Origin: Chionis minor
Taxonomy: Eukaryota > Chordata > Aves > Charadriiformes > Chionididae
Reading direction: 5' to 3'
Length of the DNA: 64,000 nucleotides
NCBI GenBank assembly: GCA_013398295.1
Contig: VZSF01006717.1
Span: 1,116,001 to 1,180,000, forward strand
Shown piece by piece: positions 1 through 13,745 of this stretch. Each line of letters opens with the position of its first letter. The first letter of the stretch is position 1. Below the pieces are notes generated by a model that was given only the letters and a program-made list of their open reading frames with translations, made no database searches and was not told the origin of the DNA. The translations under genes and the position numbers were made by a program.

Positions 1-3000
1 GGACTTGCATGAATGCCATCAAACACCAAGGCAGAAGGAAGTTATCTAGAGTTTCCTATATCATTTGGAGAGAAAAGCACCTTCCTGCCTGAAGTCTGTC
101 TAAACCCTTTGTATCACAAGGAGCCTTCACCATCCAGGCTGCTGCCTTGGATGCTGCTTAGTGAGTTCCTTCAGCAGGGGGTTAAATGGAGAAAGACGCC
201 ACAGAGTATCTGTGACACCTTTTCTCAGCAGGAGACCGCCTTTGGCTCCCTTCCCAGGCTCGCAGTGTAATTCTGGTGGCAGCATTGGAAGCTGAGAAAG
301 CACAAGTCTTTTGTGGGAGATTGTTAGTACATTATTCCCCTCTTTCCATTTCTCCTAACTCAACTGAGTGTGTTCAATGGCATATGCTTGAGGTTAAAAG
401 CATTGGTAGCTCTAGGTGAGCCGATCCTGCAGGTACAGACACTAACAGCCTAATGGGGTGTGAGTCAAAGGAAGCCCTGGAGGTTGTCCTGACATGAACC
501 TCTTGTAATCAAAACAACTGGAAGCAGTGACATGAAGGGGAACCAACTTGCATGGTTCAGCCTCTTCCTGATCGGGTCTGGTGAGCCCTAAGAATCCTGC
601 CAAGTCTGATGGGGAAGGAGGAGCTAGGCCATCAGAAACACCCTTGAGTCTGTAGCCTGCACCATCTCCTGACGCATCCCAGCCTTGGAGAGCTCTTCAG
701 TCCCAGCAGCACTGCCTGTCTGAGGAACCGCCATCCAGGAGAGTGGCTGGGGATGTGCCAGAGCATGCAACTCATTACGCACGAAAGTGCTACACCAAAA
801 CATAAAGGAACAAGAGATTAAAGGGGAACAGATGTTGGCTGATCTTGTCCACCCTGCTCCTGGGAGGCAGCCCGGTGCAGCTGCTGCCTGCCCCAGGCTC
901 TACTAGTTTAGGGTAGCAGGGCTGGGATCCTTGCAGCCTTGCACTGCTTTTCAGAGGACAGTAGTGAGTATGGCCCTGCTGGTGCCCTTTTCTGCTGTGG
1001 CAGCTTGTTTCATGGGGTGACATTTCTGTAAAAATTCATTTAAACAAACCCTGATGATTGTAAAACATGAACATTTAACTGTGGGATGCTGGCCCCACTG
1101 AGGGGAACTGTCCAATCCATAATGGGAAAGGATATCTGAACCACTGGGTCATTAGTCCCAAGCCATGTAAAGCCATCTGTGATGTGAAGCTTGCCATCAG
1201 AAAAGTTAGAATGGGCTACTGACATTGCCTGACACAGTTCAGCTGCCAAAACTCATTTTTCTCATTTAGTGCATAAGCCACATTATTCCCCACTTTTGTA
1301 TTGTTTTCCTGCCTTCCTTTCATTGTCCATAGCCTTCCTTTCAATACTGTTGTCTATCCCTGCCTCCCTTATTCTGCTGTATCAAGCCACCACTTATACA
1401 ACGGGTGGACTCCTTCTCCTCATACCCTCCTTGCTCATCCTCTTTTTTTCTAAAATCCTCAGGGAAATTCTGCCACCCACGTTGACATCTCTGAGGGATT
1501 TTTGAAGATGCCTCAGCTAGCTTCTGGAGAACTTATGCTCCTGTGTCACTTAGCACAAAAAGCCCCTGGTCTTCAGTCATTTAAATATCTTTCCCTAGAG
1601 GGTCCTGATGGAGAGGAATAAAAAATAAATAAAAAAACCCCCAACAAACTAACCAAGAAGAAACAGCACAAACTGAACAGCTTATCCTTTTTTGAATATT
1701 CTCCCTCAGTATCTCTAAGCCCTCTCTACTGTTTACTGATCCCTCCCTTCTGCCAATCCTCACTGGGAGCTATTGTCCGCCTAATGCAGAGCAGAGCAGA
1801 ACACGCCAGTAAGCTCCAGCCAAATTTAAACCATTAGTTGTAATGGTTTAATGGCCTACCACTACAGTATCTGTAAATAGCTGTGAAATCCCAGAGAATT
1901 AAGCTTGAAGACTTAATGGCAGAAACTGGCGTCTTGATTTTTATTTGCATATAATGGCTCACTCATACACATCTGATAACTGAGGAATTGCAGCTGTAAC
2001 CATGCAGTGGAGCTCATTGCCTTCCAGGCTGGGAAGGCACTTTCCCCACAAGTGTATCCTGGGTCCTGCCTTCCCCATCTCCTGGGTACTTGGACACAGG
2101 AGAGGGGTTATGCCTGCTGGTGCATCTCTTGGACTGTCTTTACCCATTTCTTGCTGCATGCTCCAGGCTGTTGCACTCACAGGGGCTCTCCTGGAACCCC
2201 AGCGAGATGGCTACAGCCCTGAGATCGCACTGTGCCTTGCCTGCAGGGCCACCTTAACAGCTCACTGCGTACCCCTGCTTGCAGCCGGGCCTGCCCCAGC
2301 ACCCAACACCACCAATAGCACCTTTCTTGTGCCTCTCCTGATACGGCATCATACGCTACCTGATCCCTTGCAAAAAAGAACATCTTTCTCAGCAGGTGTC
2401 CTGAGCCCCCCAGGAAGTGTTTGCTATTCTCTGTTTGCAGATCTCTTCTCATTTATCAGGCCAGCCTGGTCACTCATCACCTCCTGATGTTAATGCTGGA
2501 AGATCGGGCCACTGAGTGCAAGAGTGGCAAAGCTGTCATGCTGCAGCTGGGGAAAAGTGGAGCCTCACTCAGTAAATATTGACACGTCTGCAAGCAAACA
2601 GAAGGCAGCTTTCAGCAAGCAGTTCTCTGGCTCCCTGAGCTGATGCTGGACCAGAGACTCTCGGTGCTTTGTGGTTATGAGCTGCTGTTTACAGAGGGCA
2701 GGATGCAGGAATGGATCTCCAGCAGCTGTGATGACAGTGGCAAATTGATGTGCTCACAGGGGCCACCACCTGCGTGCCCACTGCCCACCTGCAATACAAG
2801 TGGCTGCAACCACTTCAGCCTCTGGAAAAACAAGCTGTCTTTTCCGTCCCTCCATTAAAAATAGACAGCAAAAAACAGAGTTTTTTTTCTGAGTCTTTAG
2901 TTCCCCTGATCTCCAGTCCCAAAATATCGCACTTAGTATTTAGGTGGTTATTGCACCTGCTCTAAGTTGCCAGATTTAGGCAATTCACAGGTGCAAGTGA

Positions 3001-3269
3001 ATATAAACACAGGAATAATCTCCTTGAGTCCTTCTCATGGGTCCATGTAATTGAGTCATTGCTGCTAATAGCCGGTCATTAGCAACATCAGTTCTTACAG
3101 AAATCCTAAATTTTAGTTCTTATACCTTATAAAAAATACAACATAACTTACATCCTAAAATGGAAGTTTTATGCTGCCTTTCAGACTATTGCCTGGTAGA
3201 TAGATGACCACATTCCCTGCACAGGTGGTGCAGAGTCCTTATGCAAAGAAGAGATGGGATTGCAAGCAA

Positions 3270-3510
3270 GGGCTTCTGACGGATTGGGCTCACTTCCTGG
3301 CCCACCCTCTCTATGACTTTGGGCAAGTTATTTGATCTCTTAATGCTCTAGTTCCCATCCATGAAAAGGAGGTGATAATGCCTTCTCTCTCCAGCTCTTT
3401 CTCTTATCTACTTAGACTGAAAGCGACTTTGTTTTTTTCTGTGCTTCTGTGTTTTCTATTTGTTTGTATTCCTAGAATAATTAGATTCTGATCCACAGCA
3501 GAAGTTCCCT
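3270..3510 (+). mobile_element. Ancient amniote SINE relic (MIR-like body and tail)
   Basis: TATGACTTTGGGCAAGTTAT, CTAGTTCCCATCCATGAAAA, and GATAATGCC follow the conserved MIR-type core. CTACTTAGACTGAAAGC and a later TTCTGATCC resemble the tail of related sauropsid SINEs. Such elements are old and rare in birds. The assignment rests on remembered consensus text. Confidence 0.6.
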
Positions 3511-6500
3511 GGTACTGCAGTAAATGCAAATAATTATCTGTTCTCATTTAGAGCCTGTGGGCACCATCAACAGCCAATAAACAAGAGGATGACTCAGATC
3601 CTTAACTGACACTGTATGGATATTAGAGAACTAAGGAGTGGGACAGTAAGTTCAGAAGTATATCCCAGGAGTCACCATGTGACTAGTCCCTTTCACCTAC
3701 CTCCTTTTCTGAACATCCAAGTTTTTTCTTTACATTTGCTTTCCACTCTCTGGTTTGTTTCTACTACCTGCCTCTCACTTGCAGAGTAAAGACAACAGTT
3801 AATCCCAAGCTCCTTTTCCCTGCATGAAAGAAACACTTCAAGGAATGTGCACAAGGAATGTTTGCAGAGAGGGCACACCCCTGCCATGGAGCACATCGCT
3901 CTTCTTCCTTGCTGTCTCTTGCCATTCTTCATTTCTAAATCAGACTGAGTTTCTCAGAGCAGAGATGTTTTCTGTGTCGGAGAAAGCACCGTGTGCCTAT
4001 AGCACTGTGGTACACTTGACAGGCTGTTGGTGTACACTGCACTAGGAAGTTTCTTCCTGATTAATGTCCTAGAGTAAATCACTCACTGAAATTTTTCTGT
4101 CAGATGGCTCCTTTGCTGAACCAGGTGTTGAGAGGTACTAAAGGCATGGAAGAAGAGGTTGGAAACTGCAGACTAGGGACAGTGGAAAAGAGCCCAAGGA
4201 TTTGGTTGGTGCAAGACCAAACGTCTCACTGCTACAACAGCTACAGCCCAAGTGCTGAGCAGGGCTGAGAGGCACCTAAGCACTGCTTTGACAGCACTAG
4301 TCTTTGCTTCAAACCTCAGCTTCTACAAAGCAACTGTTTGATAGTAAATCATTTCAGCTCTTCCTCTCCTTCAGCCATCGCTGCTCCATGGGGCCTCTGC
4401 AGAGCCCCGTAAGGAAACCCACAGCTCCAGGCTTGGTGTTCTTTTGCCAAGATCACTAGAGATCATGTCAAAGCCAGTGCCAAAACTGCTATGTGCCTCC
4501 AGCACTGGCAAGTCTACCAGTACAACTGAATTGCAGGGAATTAGCGTAACAAGGCACACTGCTGGAGATGCAGGGGAGGGACAGAGACAGAGAGAGGAGG
4601 GAAAGGACAAAAAGGAAAAGAAAGGGACATAGCAGGCACAAAGCGGACCTAAGGGTAAATTAGAAGGGCAGACTGGTGATACCTTTTGTTAAATATTCAT
4701 TAAATGATGCTTTGCACAGCCAGAAGCAACATTAACAGCAGGCACTGAAACTTCATTGTGCTGGCAAGCTGCATTCCTCTTTCAGAAGTCACCCATCCCG
4801 ACAATTGCAACAGCGTCAGTGTAGAGCTGTCAGTGTAGATGACAATTATGCCAGGCAAGTTTTTCGTACAAGCTGCTTCCAGTATAAGAACATAGAGGTA
4901 GAAAAACTGCACTGTATGTCACCTATGCGTGGAAGACAAAATGAAGAATCCTGTTATTTGGTGGCTGGTCTCAACACTGGGAAAAGTGGGACTGGACTGC
5001 ACCTCTGCCTTCTGTGCCTAAAAAAGGATGAGCCGTAAATAATTTATTTGGAGGTTTTTCCTGGCACAGACAGATGTGTATAGACACAGAAAGGAAACAT
5101 TGCTTGTTGAAAGGTCAGCATATATTGGTTATGCGCGGGGGAATGTTCTCACAGGAAACACTGAAGGCTGTATGTGTAAACATACCTCCAGTGTGGAGTG
5201 GTGCAGTGATCCAGCTGAGTCCCTCTCCACGAACGAGCTTCCCAGGGATGATGCGCAAGGCCCTTGGGGTATTTACACAGCCTGCTCTCTAAAGACCAGC
5301 TGCCACTCAGCTCAGTTTATCTTCTTTTCCTGATTATTCAGTCTGTGTTTTCTTTGCTGCTCCTGGCTGCCTCTCCCTCCATTTCCTAGAACTGCGAGGA
5401 GCTGGGGCCTCTGTAGCACCTGCGTGCCTGTGCCAGGCACAGCAGCTGCCGCATCCCCCGATGACGAGCGCAGCCCGTCCATCCACCACACGCATTTCCA
5501 CACCACTGGGCAATTGCTACTTCCAGATCCTTCCCACGTAGGTTTGTTTCTAAGCCCAGAAATTTTGTGTATTCCTGGAGCATGAAAACTCTGCTCCTAG
5601 CCCCTGGCACCTCTACATTTTGTGTTTCTTTCAATCAGCAGGGCTCCCTGAAAAGACTCACCTTCTTGTTGCTACTGAAATTAGGAGCACAGAGGCAGTT
5701 CCAGCTTGTGACAAGCCCGGCTGAACTCTAGTAGAGGCATTGGGAATATAACAAGTGAGGATCTTGCTGGATCCCTGCATTTGAGTCCTGCAAAGGCTCC
5801 AAATTCCAAGAGCCTTTCAACAGAAACAGCATTTGAAGTGGGTACAGTTCTGGTGCTCCTAGAGAGGGTCAAAGCCCCTCTTTATTTCTGCTGGCAAAGG
5901 CTTGCATGTCCGTGTTTGCTAGATCTCCCTGCAGGGACACAGAAGTCTATGCTTAAATATTTGTTGCGGTCTTCATTTTGGGCTGGATGAGCCCTGACTT
6001 GCACAGGATTTCCAAATGCACAAAGATTAAGCAGGCTGAACGGCTGGCATCTCTTCAACATACTTAGCCAGAATTTCGTTTACTTCTTGCAACAGCAAGG
6101 TTCAGAGGGATGCATTCTGCTTTGTGGAACAAAGAGGGCACTGTCTACCAAGCTTTTGCTGTACAAAATCAGTTCAGTGAAATTCTCAACTGCTGCTTGC
6201 ATGCTCCCTACTTTCACAGGCCTGCTGTCTCGACCTCCTTCACCAGGCCCATTATTTTCTGACCCAACTGCTGTAGCAATAAAAAAAAAAAAATCAACAT
6301 GATTTTTACATAGAACACAATTCACATCTGTGTCTGGAACACATAACCTGAGAGGGAGATACTTCTTCATCCACCCTAGACCTCTTCCAGAGTTGTAACT
6401 CTGCAAAGAAAGAATCCTTATAAAATATGTTTTTAAAAAGAGAAGTACTTACTAACAGCACAAACAAAACCTTCCCTTGTTACCTTGTCAGGTTCTATTA

Positions 6501-9500
6501 GCATTAAAACTCTCAGTTTAAAAACAGTGGAGAAGAGGAGACACGACAACATTCATGTTCATAGGTTGTGCATAGCACCCAAGGAGGTGCTGTTCAAATT
6601 AAACAGAAAAGAGATTTCCTGGTTAGGAATGAGAACCTTGATATTCTTACTACTGAGGGAGCAAGGGGGCTGCTCTGGTGGGTATGAAGTCTATGAATGT
6701 TTACAAGGTAGGATTTCTACAGCATACAAGGGAGCTAGTCATCAGCCAAGGTTACTTCTGGCTTAAGCAATCAGTTCAATAGACTTTAGCATTGTTATAT
6801 AATTGTAACCAGAAGTCCTCTGGGAGTTTGAACCATGCTGTTGTGGTCTCACAAGAAGTAATTTGTGAGGCATCTCTCCCCTTAGGAGTCCACATTAGTC
6901 AGTAATGTGGAGCAGCTGTGAGCTTTCTTTGGGAGAGAGGTACTCCCAATGACCAGAGCCCAGGTTATGCTCTAATCATCTCCCACAATGTTATCCTATA
7001 GCTTTTCTTTAGAGCATGCAGCCACCTCACAATCACTTTAACTTGCTCATCAAGTTCATATTGTAGGCTTATAATTTTGTTTCTCCATGCAAAACATGGA
7101 GCATTGTTCCTGACCTTACCACAACTGTTTTACTGTCATTTCTGCTACTGCTGTTTGATTGGCACTCTACAGATGAGATCCTGATCAGCAAAACCAACAA
7201 AAGCTCTGCCACTGACTTCTGCCAGACCTAGGCTTCAACCAATAGCCTCTGGCTGTCGCTAGAGCTGTAGTTTAATCCAAGTACAGTTTCTGATTTCAGG
7301 TTTTTTCATAGCATGAATCTTCCAGCCACTCAGCAATACACATATCTAAGAGCCTACCTAAGCTCCTCTTTCTGCTTACATCAAGTAGATAATGTTTTCA
7401 AATAGGCTGTAGCTTTCACCTACTGTCAGCCAAGTTCATGCAGCTGTGGCCCATCATTTTAAAGATAAAAGATCTCAAGCTGCCAAAATGTGATTCTGGG
7501 TTAACAGGGGCAAAAAAAAAGCTGTGGTCAAATGAAAAGGAAACATTAAGTTGTTTTGTATTTAGAAACTGATTAAGCATTTGTACACAGAGACCCACTG
7601 AAGTCCTAGAACTAGCCCTCCAGATCAGTCAGTACTGAACCGAACAGCTCTCCCAAAACAATTACACCGACACCTGCTGGTCGTGGTAGCTGTAAACCAA
7701 ACAGTGCTTGAGGTTGCCTCATGGTGGTTCTCTGGGAAAGAAAATTTGGTTCAAAAGCACTGCTGTAGTCTAAGTCTGTATGTCTCAGGTGCTCAGAAGT
7801 TGGCAACAGCCCATCCCACAGTGATTCTACTGTGCCAGGCCAGGCTTTGTGATGTGTTGTTGTTAGTCTGAGGAGAACCGTAAGAGATACTACAGCTGTC
7901 TAAACCAGGAGTCCACCACAGCACCCACTCCCTTGCCTTCAATCCCAGTTTTCTCTCCAGTGGAAAGCCGGAAGCATGGCAGGGAGGAGAGGGAAGAGAG
8001 GGCAGACAGTTACACACCCAGGCTGCATCCTGACAAGCAAGCAGGATGTGACTGCAGTGCACATCCGGGAGTCCAAGCTGGAAAACACTTCCAGGCCTCA
8101 CAGTTCAGATGCACCTCTATGCCTCAAAGGTTGTTCTGAGCATGAAATCGCCCTGTGGCTGGCTATGAAGCCCAAACAACTGACCGTGTGAGACTCATCC
8201 CATTTTCCATTGGCATAGTGTCGTGCTGCTGCATTGATAAACTCACAGTGGGGGCTTGGGCATGTAGTTTCTCCTATTGTAGTTGAGGAAACTTCCCTGG
8301 CTCAGATCTGCAATGACCTCCAGAACTTGCTGGACAAGGACAAGGTCACTGTGCTGCAGGAAATCCTGAAGTAGAGGCTGGCAGAAGCAAGGGTCTTGCT
8401 GTAAATCCTTTTGCTTATTTAAAGATCAGAGAACTGGAAAAGAGATCAAACCAAGAAAGGCTGAAGTCTACAAGGAACTCTGTGGCTCAAGCCTACAAAT
8501 GATGATTTTATATAGTTAATCAGGTTTTGGGAGTGATGCAGACAATGATAAACAAATCAAGGCAAGGAGAGAGGTAGGAAATAAATTTCAAAGGATTATG
8601 ACTCTGTATCAGGCTATTAGGAAGAGTCTTCATGCATGCCCCTGAAACCACAGACTGCGTTCTCTCTTTAGATCAAGTAGGAGTCTCTAAGCAGACAAGA
8701 AGGAAAAATTTCTCCTACTAGAGTTCTGTCAATAAAGAAATGACAATAAAACTTCAGTTGATTAAAACAATTTCCCAACACAGAGGATAAAATACATTTT
8801 ACAGGGTGGTCTATTACTTCTTTCAGTGACAACCCTTCTCTTCTCAATTACAAATGATTACTCCGCTTTTCAATTGCTATGTTGGAGGCACACATCCATT
8901 TACTATTTGGATTTTTTCACGTATAACTCCCTTATGAATGGTCAGTGTGTGTTTAAGATTTTACTAAATTAATAGATACAAATTCTGCTCTTTGAAGATT
9001 TGACGTAAATCTGAAGTATCTGCCCTAATATAGACTTAAACTTGTTAAATCAGAGTAAATGAGAGCACATTTTGGCCTCATGATATCCAGCACAAGGGCA
9101 GGAATATAATACAAGAAAGGGTTACTTTCTAACGGCTTGTAAGATTTAAGGCAGATAAATAAATAATAATAAGTCTTTGTTTCTGAAAGGAGATATTCAG
9201 TCTACCCAAAGCACCATCCAAGTCATTAAAGGATTCCCAGGTGCCAGTATTTGGAAAGGGTATTAGCTATTCAAACAGTTTAGGCAGAGGTCTCTGCTGT
9301 TCTGTCTCCTGGGTCATCTCAGATTTCCTCAATCTCTGCCCAGAACTGAGCACAGGCGGGAAAGAAAGGCTAGAAATCTCAGAAGAGTAACATTTTCTCC
9401 AGAACTAGAAGGAACATATTTTTCAGTCTTGCAGTAAAAATGAGGAAACCCCTCCTCTGTTAGGGCAACTGCAAAGCTGGCTGGCGGAGGGCCACACGCT

Positions 9501-12500
9501 GCATGTGGAGGGACAGACTCTGCAGCAGATGCTGTGTAGGAGCCCTCTTTTCCTCCCCTTTTCAGCTATAACTTACCCAGCTCCACTCTATTATGGGGAA
9601 AAGAAACTACATAAAAGTGTCAGCATGACCCAGGTGGGTTGTTCAAAGCAATTCAGCAGCAGGTGGGCAAAGTGAATCCACACAAAAGCCAAAGGCTTGC
9701 TGAGGGGATGGCTGAGCTCTGCTGACAAAGGTCAGTACCCTAGAGACGGGGATGCAAACACCTCTTCGGGTGTTTGATGCTTGGAGGATGCGGGCAGTCA
9801 TCTGAAAGCACCCACCCCACCTGAGCTGGTCTCTGGCTCCTGCACATTTTGGAAGGCTAATAGTTCTAAGCAGGTGCCTGAGACTGATCTGAAATTTCAG
9901 ATTGGGAAGTATTTTCCTGAGGGGGAAAAAAAAGGTGTTGGAAATAGCAATCACTATTGAAAGTGACATGAGGAAGGGCCAGTAGTCTCTGACTATCTGC
10001 AAAGGAAGAGACACAGATGTCTCCAGTGGGAATAAGTCTGCCTAGATAAAAGCTAAGCTTACTAGAAGGAGGATGTTTTCTGGCAACATCATCTTTAGTT
10101 AATGAGATCTATCTTGTCAATCGTCCTGATCCCAGAGCTTCCGTGCATCCACTTGCTCACTTCCTCTCACGTAGTAGGCCATAAACGCTCATCCCATCAT
10201 CAGGTTGTCACATGCTTTTCTCACACATCACCCAGGTCTTTGTTGTCCGGTTTAGAGCCAGTTCTGCCTGGAGCCACCTGCAAGCTGCAGACTTGTTGGG
10301 CTTTCTTCCAAGGACAAGTTGATTAAACCTTGTTACACCAAGGCTGTGCTTACTGATGGCTGCTGATTCACTCTTCTCTGTGATAGGTAGGCTTGGTCAC
10401 GGCTCTGAAAAATCATTCAGGTCCCTGCCACTATAAGACATGCTCTTCCACCATTTTGCTGTAGCAACTGCAGCTTGTAGAGACAAGATGAGTGTCAGCC
10501 CTGAAAACTGAACTTGTAAAGATCAGGGATCTTCATCAGCAAGCTGCTTCCAGGGAATCACCAAAACAATTCGGCAGTCTTTCTTGCAGTGCCTATACCC
10601 GCTTAGGAAGTCTAAAAAACCCTGTATTACTTATTTGTGAATATATTAACTCCTAGTGCCAAGAGACCAGGATGATGGGCAGCCTGAAATGTGGATAATA
10701 CCTATATCAGTGCATTAAATCCTCCTGAAGCCTAGCCGCAGTCAGGACTACACTTACATAGCAGTTTCTCACTGTGCTGTTTTGTCTTTCCCAGGGTTCC
10801 TCAACAGCATCTTCCTACTCAGACTGTCGGCAGTTTGACTGGCAGCATGGTGGGTGCAGGGTCAGAGGGCTGCATCTCACCCCTCTGGGTACCTGAAAAA
10901 CACAAAGGCAGACGTCTGCATTCCGTTGCCAGCTGGAAGAATGACAGCTACTCATGTGATGCCCAGGCAAGATGCTACAATCAGCACGTTGATAATTCTT
11001 ACCCCAGTAAACCTGTCCACTGTGCCAAGGGCAGTCAGAAAGACAGATGCTATTATGGGAGTGATGAAAAGCATGAAAAGAATGTTAAAGACATCGAAAA
11101 TTTCATGTCACAAAATGACAAAGCTCTTTGGCTCTTCTGCCCATCTTTTCCTGAGCAGGGCAGGGTAACCACTTTTTTGGGCATATTGCCTGCCCAGGAT
11201 TATGCCGAAGAGAATCTCCAGGAAAGGCTTGTCACAGTCATCCTGCAGATTTCCTCTTTATCTCAGCGCAGCTGTTCCCATCCTGACCTACTAGCCTGAT
11301 TTCTTGCTGACTTGTTACTGACAATGTTACTGCAGGGATTCCAGATGTGGAGGAGCCCAGCCCACAGCACACATTGCACCTTCACCCGTTCGTCTCTGAG
11401 ACTCCCAGTGGCTGCGCACAGCCAGCTCAGGTCTCACTAATGGCGAAAACGGCATTCGTCCCAGACAAGCCAAAAGACCTACACATCCTTTTCCTTTGAA
11501 CAGTTTGCACTCAAAGTATTCCCAGAATTTTTCCATATTTAGTACAATCTCCAAGACAGAGGAAAGTATATTATACCATGTAGGGACATCCCTGGTCCCT
11601 TTTGTTGCTGTTGTTACTTGGCTCCAGTTCCTTACTTTATGCTCAGCATTACTCAAGGTTTTGCTTTGCAGTTCTTGAAGTTTGTTTAACTGTTTGTCAT
11701 CCACAATCTCCTCCCCTTCTGTCAAGTAGCCATCTATTATGCCTTCCTTATTGAGAAAAACTCTGTACTTTCTCTTTTGCTGTTTTTTATTATCCTATTT
11801 GCTTTATACAGGAATGACTTATATGCTGGGAAATGATTCAAAGCCACAATATTTCTGAAGCCAGAGACAGTGTGAACTTTTAAGATAATTTGGAGGAAAA
11901 ACAGACTTTATATTTAATACACCTGTCAGGAATAACTTTATATTCAACACACCTGAGAGGAATAACCCCCATCTATTTCTTGCTGCACCAGAACTGACTG
12001 TAGACTGCCCCCACTGCGTGAAGAACTGATCTGGATGATAGATAGCGCTGCAACTTGTGAGCAGCGTCAACCTAAAGGATGCCCCGGGCAGTGCAGGTTG
12101 TCCTGCAAGAGTATTTTGAGGGCAGTCTGCTTAATCTGTGCCTGCAGAAATGGTGATCTGGATTAACAACTATTTTTCTTCCTCTTGAGATGAGGTATAC
12201 AAAAGAACATGAAGGAAGATGAGCTCAATTCCTACATCACTAGAAGTATTTTGAAATGTTTTATAAAACTGTACAAGTGTATAAGAGCCACTGTGCACTC
12301 AGCAGTAACTTACGTGTATTTTGAGATGTTTAACTCTGATGCTGCAAATAGCTCTGTGCGCTTCAGTACCTCGTCTGAGACGAGTGGAAGGGAACTCGAT
12401 TATGATTTCTCACCCAAAAGGATGCCAGCTCTAATGGGCTGGAGCTGGGAGGAGCTGAGGCTGTTTTGCACAGAGGTACATGCGTGTTCTGAGCAAAGGC

Positions 12501-13654
12501 AGGAGAGCTCAGCCCTCTGATGGGAGCTACTGTGCATCGCTGGAGCATGGCACCTTCCCTCCCTGAAGCAAGTCTCTAAGAAAAACCCCCTAGCCAGGAG
12601 CCGGCTGAATGATGCCAGGTGTCTCTCTTCCCTCCTGGCTGACCGACTGCTGAGCAGCATCTTGTTTGAGCCTGGGATGGCAATGGATGGGAGAAACTGC
12701 TTTCAAACTGTTTAATAACAGTGATGGTAACCTTTGACCTTGTTGAATAGCAGCGCTTTTGACCTTTCATTTGTTAAATAATGCAACCACTTACTTCCCG
12801 ATCCTTATCAGCATTTAGTAATTGGGGTCAAGACGAAGTAAAGCAGAGTACAGTTACCCACCAGACTTTACTGAATCAGGAAGAATTTCCTTAAGCTATA
12901 GATTTCCTTTTTGATAATCTTCAGTCCGGACAGGCAAAGACTGGAGACTGGGTGGCTTAGAAGATCCATAACAGGCTAAAGAGCCTCTCAGCTGTTCGCA
13001 TCTGGTTTGAATCCAGCTGTGGTTTGACAGTGGCAGAAATTCATTATGGTCTCAAGTTGCCTCTCTGACTCGTATGAAATGAGTTTGGCTTGCAGTTCTA
13101 CTGTTTACTGGCCAGGTAACAGCCATATCATAAAGTACTAACACATGATTCTAGAGGCATCAGTGATTAAATGAGTTCTCAAAGCCTGAAAATTCCTATT
13201 CCCATAGACAAAATCAGACTATGGCACAGTGATAGGTGACAGCATGGACGAAAAATTTGCAGTCACTCCTGTGTGTTCTGCCTGATTCATGTCAAAGAGC
13301 GGTGGTTAACCTTCAGGAATCTGAGTCGCTTTTTGTGTGGCGTTAAGTAAAACTAATGGGTCAGGTTGTGTGCTGTACAGCTCATTAAACATATCACTTG
13401 ACAGACAAACAGGTGACGACTGTTACAGGCAGCGGTCCCAGGATCTGTGTTTTCCTTAGAAGTGGACAGGAAACGGAAGAAAAAGAAATCCAAGAATTTA
13501 TGACGTGACAATGGATTTAAAAGTAAGTGCATACACATAGATTTATTTATATAATGCACACATATAAAAGCTTAAACTTCCTGAAGACGTCAAATAGAAA
13601 TTCTATTTATCTAAGCAGCTGCACAATCTCATTACTTATTTATTGCATTTTTTA

Positions 13655-13745
13655 TTAAGCCAGACTGCAAGATTCTTAGGGCAGGAACTGTTTCGTGGCT
13701 GTCTGTACGTGATTCAGCAAAACGATCCCCCAAAGAGTGATCCGT
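13655..13745 (+). mobile_element. Possible ancient SINE tail
   Basis: CCAGACTGCAAGATTCTTAG, then GGCAGGAACTGTTTCGTGG and CTGTCTGTACGTGATTCAGC, parallel the reptilian SINE tail (AGACTGTAAGCTC, GGGCAGG, ACTGTC, TGTACAGC). Only the tail is seen. It lies about 0.5 kb before the RSPH9 CpG island. Confidence 0.45.

Noticed and set aside
1269..1505. Hydrophobic 78-codon frame resembling a membrane protein
   Set aside because: The hydrophobicity comes from a pyrimidine-rich stretch (CTT/CTC/TTC codons). No homology or gene context.
2002..2487. 161-codon open frame on the plus strand
   Set aside because: The composition follows local GC-rich, low-complexity text, open frames overlap it in other frames and on the other strand, and no splice context or family match was seen.
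10835..11299. 154-codon plus-strand frame
   Set aside because: Its first codon is TTG, the peptide is unlike any family I know, and the minus strand over the same bases looks at least as coding-like.
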